Source: Methylococcaceae bacterium
GTDB taxonomy: Bacteria; Pseudomonadota; Gammaproteobacteria; Methylococcales; Methylomonadaceae
Reading direction: 5' to 3'
Assembly (NCBI GenBank): GCA_003155565.1
Contig: PMDM01000392.1
Span: 1-5,243 of the forward strand
DNA: 5,243 nt
Position numbers and translations under genes: made by a program. The notes below the pieces were generated by a model. The model was not told the origin of the DNA. It made no database searches and worked only from the letters and a program-made list of their open reading frames with translations. This document shows, in pieces, positions 1 to 5,243 of this stretch (within the stretch, counting starts at the first letter, position 1; every line of letters begins with the position of its first letter).

Positions 1-180
1 AAAATTTTCGACCCCTTCTTCACCACCAAACCGGTGGGAAAAGGAACGGGGCTGGGGCTTTCCGTTTCCTATAACATTATCAAAAAACACAACGGCGAAA
101 TCCAGTTGGACAGTCGTGTCGGCGAAGGCACCACATTTCGAATTGTATTGCCGAAAAAAGATGAGGCAGTAACGGTATGA
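1..180 (+). CDS. Sensor histidine kinase, C-terminal end of the ATP-binding domain (5' end outside window)
   Basis: The first 59 codons read as the end of a histidine kinase HATPase_c domain. Visible motifs are the F box (FDPFFTTK, residues 3-10), the G2 box (GKGTGLGLS, residues 13-21), the following helix (YNIIKKHNG) and the terminal strand motif [11 protein letters not shown]. These residues form part of the ATP lid and nucleotide pocket. The N and G1 boxes, the phosphoacceptor histidine and any sensor domains lie upstream of the window. In this family the domain transfers ATP phosphate to a histidine, then to a response regulator aspartate. The TGA stop overlaps the ATG of the next gene by ATGA, so the two genes are translationally coupled. 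I infer that the downstream regulator is its partner. The stimulus cannot be judged from this fragment. Confidence 0.93.
   Translation, partial: KIFDPFFTTKPVGKGTGLGLSVSYNIIKKHNGEIQLDSRVGEGTTFRIVLPKKDEAVTV
163..166 (+). promoter_or_regulatory. Shine-Dalgarno sequence for the GGDEF-EAL regulator
   Basis: GAGG lies 10 bases upstream of the ATG at 177, inside the end of the kinase gene. It supports that ATG over the in-frame ATG at 198, which has no comparable purine-rich sequence before it. The site also fits translational coupling through the ATGA overlap. Confidence 0.6.
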
Positions 181-2981
181 GTTCCGCGCAGTCGTCAATG
201 GCCAATAACCGGCAGGCGATTTTGTTGTTTGTCGATGATGATCCCAATATACTCAAGGCGTTGCGCCGCTTGTTCCATCACGAAAACTACGCCGTTTATC
301 TCGCGGCAGGCGGCGCTGAAGGCTTGGAAATTTTACGCCAGCATGATGTTGATTTAATTATTTCCGATATGCGTATGCCGGAAATGAGCGGAGCTGAATT
401 TTTAGCCCGTGCGGCTGAGCAATGGCCTGAGACGGTACGCATTTTAATAACCGGATATGCCGATTTGGAATCTACAATCGATGCTATCAACAAAGGCCGT
501 ATCTTCAGTTATTGCAATAAACCCTGGAATGATGAAGAGCTGAAACTATTGGTTCGAAACGCATTGGAACAAAAACGTTTGCGGGAAGAACGGGAACGCT
601 TATCTACTATTATCCGACTACAGAATGACGAACTGAAAACCCTAAATGAGCATTTGGAAGAACGCGTTGAACAGCGTACAGCAGAACTTAGCGAGACACT
701 AAAGCAACTTGATCAAGCCAATAGCGGCTTAAAAAAGCGACAAGAACAACTGCGTCGGTTGAATGATGCCTATGCGGTGTTGAGTCACTGCAACCATACC
801 TTGATTCATGCCCAAAATGAAGACGCTTTTTTATATGACTTTTGCCGCAACATTGTCACTACCGGTAACTATCTCGCCAGCTGGATCGATTTGCTTGACG
901 AGGCCGGGGACTCTCCAACTCGATTGAGGGCAAGAGTGAGTTTCCAGGCCGGGGGTGAAAATAACACCTCAGGCTCACCCGACTTTAATCAGGCTTGGGG
1001 TCTAGGCCTAATTGTACTGGAGCAAGGTTCTTCAGTCGTCTGTCGAAATATTATGGATGACCATCGATTTATTCCGTGGCGTGACGAGTTAATGCGCATG
1101 GGTTGCCGGACATTGGTTTGTTTGTTAATTAAAGCGGATGACTGCATTTTGGGCGTTTTAAGCATTTGCGCAGCCGACGAGAATGCGTTTGCCGACCAGG
1201 AATACAAACTGTTCGAAGAATTGGTCAATGATCTTGCTTTTGGAATGGTCACCCTGAAGTCGCGGGTTATTAAAAATGAGCTGGAAAAAACCCTATTGCT
1301 CCGTAATCAGGCCATTGAGTCGGCACGCAACGGCATTATCATCACGGATGCCAGGCAGCCTGGAAACCCCATGGTTTATGCTAATCCGGCGTTTAAACAA
1401 ATTACGGGTTATGAGGTCGCCGAGTCACTTGGCCGCGATCTCTTGTTTCTGCAGGATGAAGACCGTGATCAGCCTGGATTGGACACCATCAGATTGGCCT
1501 TTCGCCAACAAAAAATGGGACATGCTGTTATCCGTAATTACCGTAAGGACGGCTCCCTGTTCTGGAATGAACTGGCTATTGACCCGGTTAAGAATACTAT
1601 CGGTGAAGTGACGCACTTTGTCGGTATTATGGATGATATTACTGATTTTAAAACCTATCAGGAACAGTTGGAGTATCAAGCCACTTATGATGAACTGACC
1701 GGACTCATCAATCGGAATCTCCTTAGTGATCGTTTTGAACAAGCCATAAGCTCCGCTAAGCGGGACCAAAAAGGGGTTTGTATCTTTTTTATGGATCTCG
1801 ATAACTTTAAAGTCATCAACGATACGCTGGGACATTCTGCTGGCGATGAACTGTTGAAGGTAATCGCAGAGCGACTACTGAATTGCGTACGATCCTGTGA
1901 TACCGTAGCCCGTTACGGTGGCGACGAATACGTGCTTGTTTTCCCCCAGATTGACAAAATGGAAGATGCTGCTTTGATAGCGGAACGGATAATTGCTGAA
2001 ATTTCCCAACCCCTGCAAATTAAAGAACATAAACTTCAAGGGACGGCCAGTATAGGTATTGGCTTTTATCCTCATGATGGACAGGATAAAGAAACGCTGC
2101 TTCAGCATGCTGACGCAGCCATGTATCATGCCAAGGATAGAGGGCGAAATACATTTTGTTTTTATACCGAAGCGCTCAATCAGCGTCTGCAGCTGCGATT
2201 GACATTGGAAGGGGACTTACGCCAAGCGCTGCAACTGGAACAATTTATTGTCTACTATCAGCCTAAAGTCGATTTGCGTACTGGGAAAATCAGTGGTGTG
2301 GAAGCGTTACTACGCTGGAGTCATCCAGAGAAAGGAATGATACCACCCGATCAATTCATTCCACTGGCAGAGGATACCGGTTTAATTCTGCCTATTGGCG
2401 AATGGGTGTTGCGTACCGCCTGTTTACAAGCTAAAGCATGGCAGGAGGCTGGGCTATCCAATATAACCATGGCGGTTAATGTATCACCTAAACAGTTACA
2501 TTTGTCGCACTTTGACAAGACGATTTGTGATGTATTGGATTACTGTGGTTTAGAGGCGCGCTATCTGGATTTGGAGCTAACCGAAGGTGCGGTCATGAAA
2601 GAACCAGAAAAAATGGTCGTTACTTTGACTCGTCTAAAGGAAATTGGTGTGCAGATTTCGATGGATGATTTTGGTACCGGTTATTCAAGTCTCAGCTACT
2701 TAAAACGCTTTCCTTTTGACAATCTCAAAATAGACAAAGCGTTCATTAACGACATCCCTACAGATGACGGGGATGTGACGTTGGTGTTGACCATCATTGC
2801 AATGGCCCATAATTTCAAACTTAAAGTGATTGCTGAAGGGGTTGAAACACAGGCGCAGATGGATTTTTTGACGCAGAAAAATTGTGATGAAATTCAGGGC
2901 TATTTCTTCAGTCGACCGCTGCCTGCGAAGGAAATAGAGCAACTACTCAGGGAAATTAACTTATCAGTAGCACCTCCCTAA
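177..2981 (+). CDS. Response regulator with REC, GAF, PAS, GGDEF and EAL domains (cyclic-di-GMP synthesis and breakdown)
   Basis: A 934-residue cytoplasmic protein with no signal peptide or membrane segment. The order is REC (about 14-130; acidic pocket D20-D22, phospho-acceptor D64, T92, K115 in NKPW), a charged coiled coil (about 130-197), GAF (about 198-365), LOV-like PAS (about 373-497), GGDEF (about 498-660) and EAL (about 675-925). The GGDEF domain has DELTGL (505-510), metal-ligand D540 and GGDEY (581-585). It also has an RxxD inhibitory site (R572-D575) five residues before GGDEY. The EAL domain keeps E709 (EAL), N768, E800, D830-D831 (DDFGTG), K851, E887 and Q907, the set required by active phosphodiesterases such as RocR. 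Both activities are therefore predicted possible; which dominates is not visible. Translation is probably coupled to the kinase gene, whose product likely phosphorylates D64. The final F of GGDEF is Y here, a mild variant. I do not recognise a specific gene name. Confidence 0.95.
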   Translation: MSSAQSSMANNRQAILLFVDDDPNILKALRRLFHHENYAVYLAAGGAEGLEILRQHDVDLIISDMRMPEMSGAEFLARAAEQWPETVRILITGYADLESTIDAINKGRIFSYCNKPWNDEELKLLVRNALEQKRLREERERLSTIIRLQNDELKTLNEHLEERVEQRTAELSETLKQLDQANSGLKKRQEQLRRLNDAYAVLSHCNHTLIHAQNEDAFLYDFCRNIVTTGNYLASWIDLLDEAGDSPTRLRARVSFQAGGENNTSGSPDFNQAWGLGLIVLEQGSSVVCRNIMDDHRFIPWRDELMRMGCRTLVCLLIKADDCILGVLSICAADENAFADQEYKLFEELVNDLAFGMVTLKSRVIKNELEKTLLLRNQAIESARNGIIITDARQPGNPMVYANPAFKQITGYEVAESLGRDLLFLQDEDRDQPGLDTIRLAFRQQKMGHAVIRNYRKDGSLFWNELAIDPVKNTIGEVTHFVGIMDDITDFKTYQEQLEYQATYDELTGLINRNLLSDRFEQAISSAKRDQKGVCIFFMDLDNFKVINDTLGHSAGDELLKVIAERLLNCVRSCDTVARYGGDEYVLVFPQIDKMEDAALIAERIIAEISQPLQIKEHKLQGTASIGIGFYPHDGQDKETLLQHADAAMYHAKDRGRNTFCFYTEALNQRLQLRLTLEGDLRQALQLEQFIVYYQPKVDLRTGKISGVEALLRWSHPEKGMIPPDQFIPLAEDTGLILPIGEWVLRTACLQAKAWQEAGLSNITMAVNVSPKQLHLSHFDKTICDVLDYCGLEARYLDLELTEGAVMKEPEKMVVTLTRLKEIGVQISMDDFGTGYSSLSYLKRFPFDNLKIDKAFINDIPTDDGDVTLVLTIIAMAHNFKLKVIAEGVETQAQMDFLTQKNCDEIQGYFFSRPLPAKEIEQLLREINLSVAPP

Positions 2982-3004
2982 TCTGTATGCACGCTCATAC
3001 TGAT
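2981..3004 (+). terminator. Weak hairpin just after the regulator stop codon, possible terminator
   Basis: ATCTGTATG and CATACTGAT form nine-base arms with one mismatch around a six-base loop, beginning at the last base of the TAA stop. The arms are AT-rich and no clear T run follows, so it is a poor match to an intrinsic terminator. It is the only hairpin I see near the end of the operon. Confidence 0.25.
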
Positions 3005-3097
3005 CTAACTGTTCGAGCTTTTGCCTTCCTGATTTATCTATGCAGCCAATATCCGCGAAGTAGATCAGATTAACAACAGCGTAACTCGACCTGCGCA

Positions 3098-3190
3098 CTA
3101 AAACTCGCCCCATTCGTCGTCAACCTGTTTGCGAGGTGGCTTTGCGACGCTGGCTACCATTCGAGGCATCGGTTTATGGACTAGTGGTGT
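3098..3190 (-). pseudogene. Possible 3' remnant of a methyl-accepting chemotaxis protein gene
   Basis: Read on the minus strand, this stretch is open and ends in TAG at 3100-3098. The last residues are KPPRKQVDDEWGEF, preceded by a Pro/Ala/Lys/Val-rich segment (HKPMPRMVASVA). Many chemoreceptors end in a flexible Pro/Ala/Lys-rich linker followed by a WxxF pentapeptide (NWETF in E. coli Tsr) that docks CheR or CheB; EWGEF fits. The frame stays open up to about 3271, but its residues beyond about 3190 do not resemble the conserved receptor helical hairpin. If real, only the tail remains and the gene body was lost at a junction around 3190-3275, perhaps with transposon arrival. The gene would have been convergent with the cyclic-di-GMP operon. 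A chance open frame is a real alternative, because the match rests on about 25 residues. Confidence 0.3.
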
Positions 3191-3372
3191 CAATCCGCGT
3201 CGAATATTTGCCAGTAAACAGCGTTGAAATTTTCCAAATAGATTAATATCACATTGTTTTTCAATGCTTATTTATAGAAGTTGACTGGTAAAGTGGACGC
3301 TGAAGGCAATAAATATTTGATTCTAATTTCCAACGGTCGTTTTTAATTGTGCGATAAAGTGCCCTTTACTGG

Positions 3373-3413
3373 CTAGGCGTAAGGATTCCTTCGTAAATTG
3401 ATAGTAGTGCCCC
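3373..3413 (-). repeat. Tn3-style terminal-inverted-repeat-like motif, wrong orientation
   Basis: Read on the minus strand this starts GGGGCAC and, about 25-30 bases in, has GGAATCCTTACGCCTAG. From memory, the Tn5393 end begins GGGG and contains GGAATCCTACGCTAAG, so the inner part is similar. The length of 41 is close to the usual 38 or so. The GGGG end faces right, toward res, so it would be the right end of some other element lying to the left, not the left end of the transposon at 3586 onward. It is only a possible relic. Confidence 0.2.
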
Positions 3414-3585
3414 GCAAACACCCATTAAACCTAACTTCATATCATTTTTACTGCATACGAAATAATCTTTTTTGGTGTTCACAACCTGGATAACTTGTCG
3501 ATTATGACAAAATTTCGCTGAAAATCTGTCCCTGTGGAACCATATCAGAAAAAGATGTCATTTCCAGAAGCTGACTGCATCATTT

Positions 3586-3613
3586 TTGTCCGAAACCGAG
3601 CAGTTTTGTACAC
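3586..3613 (+). promoter_or_regulatory. res subsite I (probable crossover site)
   Basis: The 28-bp subsite is bounded by TGTCCGAAA on the left and TTTTGTACA on the right, with CCGAGCAG between. It is farthest from tnpR, as expected for the crossover subsite. The central dinucleotide is AG, whereas gamma-delta uses a self-complementary AT-type centre, so strand exchange here may be different or impaired. Confidence 0.65.
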
Positions 3614-3636
3614 CCATTTCTAATGGGTGTACAAAA
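3604..3636. repeat. Perfect 33-bp palindrome with 15-base arms, bridging res subsites I and II
   Basis: TTTTGTACACCCATT (3604-3618), loop TCT, then its exact complement AATGGGTGTACAAAA (3622-3636). The outer ten bases of each arm are the right half of subsite I and the left half of subsite II. The inner five bases (CCATT and AATGG) belong to the spacer and are not explained by half-site conservation. Confidence 0.95.
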
Positions 3637-3660
3637 GTAGGCTAAATGGTTTTCGGACAC
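3627..3660 (+). promoter_or_regulatory. res subsite II (accessory)
   Basis: The 34-bp subsite has exact inverted half-sites, TGTACAAAA at its left and TTTCGGACA at its right. The long spacing is typical of accessory site II. Only 13 bases separate it from subsite I, so the I-II centre distance is 44 bp, about one helical turn less than the 53 bp I recall for gamma-delta. Confidence 0.7.
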
Positions 3661-3666
3661 ATGTTA

Positions 3667-3691
3667 TTATTCGTACACTATTTTCGGACGG
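3667..3691 (+). promoter_or_regulatory. res subsite III (accessory, next to tnpR)
   Basis: The 25-bp subsite has a strong right half-site (TTTCGGACG) and a weak left half (TATTCGTA). It ends nine bases before the tnpR ATG and overlaps the weak GGA ribosome-binding sequence, so bound resolvase would also block tnpR expression. Confidence 0.55.
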
Positions 3692-3700
3692 AATTTGCGC

Positions 3701-4296
3701 ATGTCACGCGTTTTTGCTTACTGTCGGGTTTCGACCACAGACCAAACCACTCAGAACCAGAGTTTAGAAATCAAGACGGCAGGGTTTGCTATTGAAGCGC
3801 AGCGACTTATTGAAGAAAGTATCAGTGGATCAGTCGCCGCCAAGGAGCGTCCAGGTTTTACCAAATTGATCGACCGGATGGAAGCCGGCGATATTCTGGT
3901 AGTAACAAAACTTGACCGGCTTGGCCGTAATGCGATGGATGTACGAGCAACCGTCGAACATCTTGCTAGTGTCGGTGTGCGCGTTCATTACCTTGCGCTA
4001 GGCGGTGTTGATCTGACCAGTCCGGCAGGAAAGATGACTATGCAAGTCATCGCCGCTGTAGCTGAATTCGAACGTGACTTGTTGATTGAACGGACACAGT
4101 CAGGAATTAACCGTGCCGGCCGCTGGCAAACAATTTGGCAGACCGACCGCGTTAAAAAAAAGCAGAACAGGTGATAGTCTTAGAAAAACTGGCTGCCGGG
4201 GTTAATGTTTCTGACTTGGCCCACGAATTCAAGACGAGCCGACAAACCATTATGCGAGTAAGAGAAGCGAACATGCCATTACAACAAGGGGTGTAG
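3701..4296 (+). pseudogene. tnpR: Serine resolvase of a Tn3-family transposon, disrupted by two frame changes
   Basis: Small serine recombinase that resolves transposition cointegrates at res. ATG 3701 gives the family's typical N-terminus, [12 protein letters not shown], with catalytic S11; a TTG at 3695 is also in frame but less likely. The catalytic domain is intact: R9, S11, D72-R73-L-G-R76 and the [12 protein letters not shown] helix. After A139 (codon 4115-4117) the frame is lost. The expected linker [14 protein letters not shown] is in the +1 frame from about 4119, as if two bases (AA of an AAG codon) were deleted. At the A8 run (4154-4161) the frame changes again, and the helix-turn-helix (VSDLAHEFKTSRQTIMRVRE) continues in a third frame to TAG at 4294-4296. 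Uncorrected translation stops at TGA 4172-4174 after 157 residues, without the DNA-binding domain. The restored protein would be about 198 residues, normal for the family. Either it is a pseudogene or the sequence has errors. Confidence 0.88.
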
Positions 4297-4334
4297 ATAA
4301 CTTGGCAGGAATTTTCGGCGGTTAGGGCTAACTC

Positions 4335-4338
4335 AGGG
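4335..4338 (+). promoter_or_regulatory. Shine-Dalgarno sequence for tnpA
   Basis: AGGG lies eight bases before the ATG at 4347. The nearer ATG at 4342 opens a different frame that soon stops, so 4347 is the better start. Confidence 0.5.
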
Positions 4339-4346
4339 TCTATGGC

Positions 4347-5243
4347 ATGCAACCAAGCGATACCGCCTATCCGCGCTTCAAAACTCGCCTGACGCCAGCG
4401 GAGTTGGAACGGTTCTACACGCCGACCGATGAAGAGCTGGCCTATTGTGCCTCCGTCACGCTCGCTCCGACGACACGGCTCGGCTTTGTTGTTTTGCTAA
4501 AGACATTCCAGCGCCTGGGATATTTTGTGCCGTCGAAAGAAGTCCCGGAAGCCATCATCGAACATATCGCAACGGTGATCAAGCGTCGCGTTGACCGAAA
4601 AGTATTGCGTGGTTACGACCAATCGGAAGCTCGCCGCAAGCATTTGGCGGCTGTGCGGAAATTTCTAGGCGTCAAGCCTTTCACCGCTCAGGGCAAGACA
4701 TTGCTCCGTGCCACGTTCAGCGAAGCCGCGCTGACCAAGGAAGACGTGGCAGATATCGTCAATGTCGGTATCGAAATATTAGTCCGTCACTGTTATGAAT
4801 TGCCTGCCTTTGACCCTCTGGTACGGGAAGCGCGTGCCGGTCGTGTCGCCACCAATCAAACGCTGTACGAGCATGTGCAGTGCGCACTGGAAAAAATGGG
4901 CCCTGCTTTTCTCGATGCACTGTTCGTCGTCGGCGATGATTCCCGCAGGGTAAGCCCTTGGCACGACCTCAAACAAGATGCTGCCAAACCCACCGTCCAC
5001 GGCATGCGGAATCTGCTGGCTCGCTTCGACCAACTGACTGCGCTTTCCAGCTATAACGCAGTCCTGAGACGATTCCCGTTGTCAAAGTTAGCCAGTGGGC
5101 TTTGGAGGGCAATGCCCTTGATGCGGCCAGTATGGCCGATCTGGCATCGTCGAAACGGTATGCCGTCACCTTGGCGGTCATTCGTCAGCGACTGGCTATT
5201 GTCACCGATGATCTTTGCGATGTCTTCTGTAAGCAGATGAACC
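4347..5243 (+). pseudogene. tnpA: Tn3-family transposase, N-terminal part, frameshifted and running off the window
   Basis: The first 240 codons match the N-terminal region (DUF4158-type) of Tn3-family TnpA. Telling segments are YPRFKTRLTPAELERFYTPT, the LGFVVLLKTFQRLGYFVP stretch and a basic segment near residues 75-100 (KRRVDRKVLRGYDQSEARRKH). After CTG at 5064-5066 the sequence leaves this frame. The family-like reading continues in the -1 frame as TIPVVKVSQWALEGNALDAA and, from the TCG TCG AAA stretch, SSKRYAVTLAVIRQRLAIVT, open to the last base. Adding one G (CTGGAGACG instead of CTGAGACG) restores the frame, so a one-base deletion at about 5066 is the simplest cause. Uncorrected, translation ends at TGA 5238-5240 after 297 residues, the last 57 or so nonsense. 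Full TnpA is about 950-1000 residues with a DDE catalytic domain near the C-terminus, all outside the window. TnpA binds the terminal repeats and joins them to target DNA. Confidence 0.9.

Larger units (their letters stand above)
2982..3585. other. Gene-poor stretch between the signalling operon and the transposon res site
   Basis: About 600 bases without an intact gene on either strand, and more AT-rich than the transposase region. It contains a weak hairpin at its start, a possible chemoreceptor 3' remnant on the minus strand (3098-3190), and a Tn3-like terminal-repeat motif (3373-3413). A small inverted repeat TTGTC-6-GACAA lies at 3495-3510. The left end of the transposon should fall in this stretch, but no + strand run of GGGG is present to mark it. 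I see no tRNA, rRNA or CRISPR-like repeats. Confidence 0.6.
3586..3691 (+). promoter_or_regulatory. res site with three resolvase-binding subsites
   Basis: Six copies, exact or near, of the nine-base half-site TGTMCRAAA occur just upstream of tnpR in alternating orientation. They pair into three inverted subsites of 28, 34 and 25 bp, the same lengths and order as sites I, II and III of the gamma-delta/Tn3 res as I recall them. The exact half-sites are at 3587-3595 (+), 3604-3612 (-), 3628-3636 (+) and 3651-3659 (-); 3682-3690 (-) differs by one base; the left half of III (about 3668-3676) is degenerate. Resolvase bound here would carry out resolution and also repress tnpR. A candidate -10 (TATTAT, 3665-3670) overlaps the start of subsite III, consistent with autoregulation, though no good -35 is seen. 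Confidence 0.8.
3586..5243 (+). mobile_element. Tn3-family transposon, left part, degenerate (res - tnpR - tnpA), continues beyond the window
   Basis: A res site, a serine resolvase gene and a Tn3-type transposase gene follow one another in the same direction, with 50 bases between the restored tnpR stop and the tnpA start. This is the layout of replicative Tn3-family elements in which tnpR and tnpA are co-oriented: TnpA makes a cointegrate and TnpR resolves it at res. No left terminal inverted repeat is recognisable, so the left boundary given is simply the outer edge of res subsite I. The right end lies outside the window. Both genes are frame-disrupted, so the copy is probably inactive. 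No passenger gene is seen between the host operon and res. Confidence 0.88.

Noticed and set aside
1425..1835. Long minus-strand open frame inside the regulator gene
   Set aside because: It lies opposite conserved PAS and GGDEF coding sequence, has no family resemblance and no ribosome-binding site; it is a shadow frame.
3077..3112. Second minus-strand GGGG...TTACGC stretch considered as another Tn3 terminal repeat
   Set aside because: The spacing differs from the 3373-3413 motif, the interior does not align with it, and the segment overlaps the possible chemoreceptor tail.
3208..3310. Apparent repeat between GCCAGTAAACAGCGTTGAA and GGTAAAGTGGACGCTGAA
   Set aside because: The two do not align well in direct or inverted orientation; the similarity is limited to a few scattered bases.
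3484..3512. dif/XerCD-like site (TTATGACAAAA resembling the XerD arm)
   Set aside because: Only the right arm matches (about 8 of 11 bases). The left arm does not resemble a XerC site at any reasonable spacing.
3695..3700. TTG at 3695 as the tnpR start
   Set aside because: The ATG at 3701 gives the standard [11 protein letters not shown] resolvase N-terminus. TTG would add only two residues and shorten the spacing to the weak GGA sequence.
4321..4332. Small palindrome GTTAG-GG-CTAAC before tnpA
   Set aside because: Five-base arms are expected by chance at this length, and nothing in the context gives it a role.

Overview
The window looks like proteobacterial chromosome, most likely gammaproteobacterial, invaded by a decaying Tn3-family transposon. 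The organism guess rests only on protein style (a large GGDEF-EAL response regulator coupled to a histidine kinase) and moderate GC content. A methanotroph-like gammaproteobacterium is possible but cannot be shown from this sequence.

Positions 1-2981 form a signalling operon on the + strand. The first 180 bases are the 3' end of a histidine kinase (catalytic ATPase domain). Its stop codon overlaps, by an ATGA junction, the start of a 934-residue soluble response regulator with the order REC - coiled coil - GAF - LOV-like PAS - GGDEF - EAL. The receiver, diguanylate cyclase and phosphodiesterase signatures are all intact, including a cyclic-di-GMP inhibitory RxxD site. The kinase probably phosphorylates Asp64 of the regulator, which then adjusts cyclic-di-GMP.

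Positions 2982-3585 hold no intact gene. On the minus strand there is a short frame ending in a WxxF tail that resembles the C-terminus of a methyl-accepting chemotaxis protein, possibly the remnant of a gene convergent with the operon. There is also a terminal-inverted-repeat-like motif of Tn3 style, but it faces the wrong way for the transposon that follows.

Positions 3586-5243 are the left part of a Tn3-family transposon: a three-subsite res recombination site, a serine resolvase gene (tnpR), and the 5' part of the transposase gene (tnpA), all reading right. The res site can be read base by base and matches the 28/34/25-bp subsite lengths of the gamma-delta res. A perfect 33-bp palindrome bridges subsites I and II. 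tnpR carries two frame changes between its catalytic and DNA-binding domains. tnpA carries one frame change after codon 240 and runs out of the window. The element is therefore probably immobile on its own, unless the frame changes are sequencing errors or are bypassed by frameshifting at an A8 run. No left terminal repeat beginning GGGG is visible between the operon and res.

I found no convincing new biological system. The most unusual signals are the bridging palindrome in res, the dnaX-type slippery run at the tnpR break, and the possible chemoreceptor tail.
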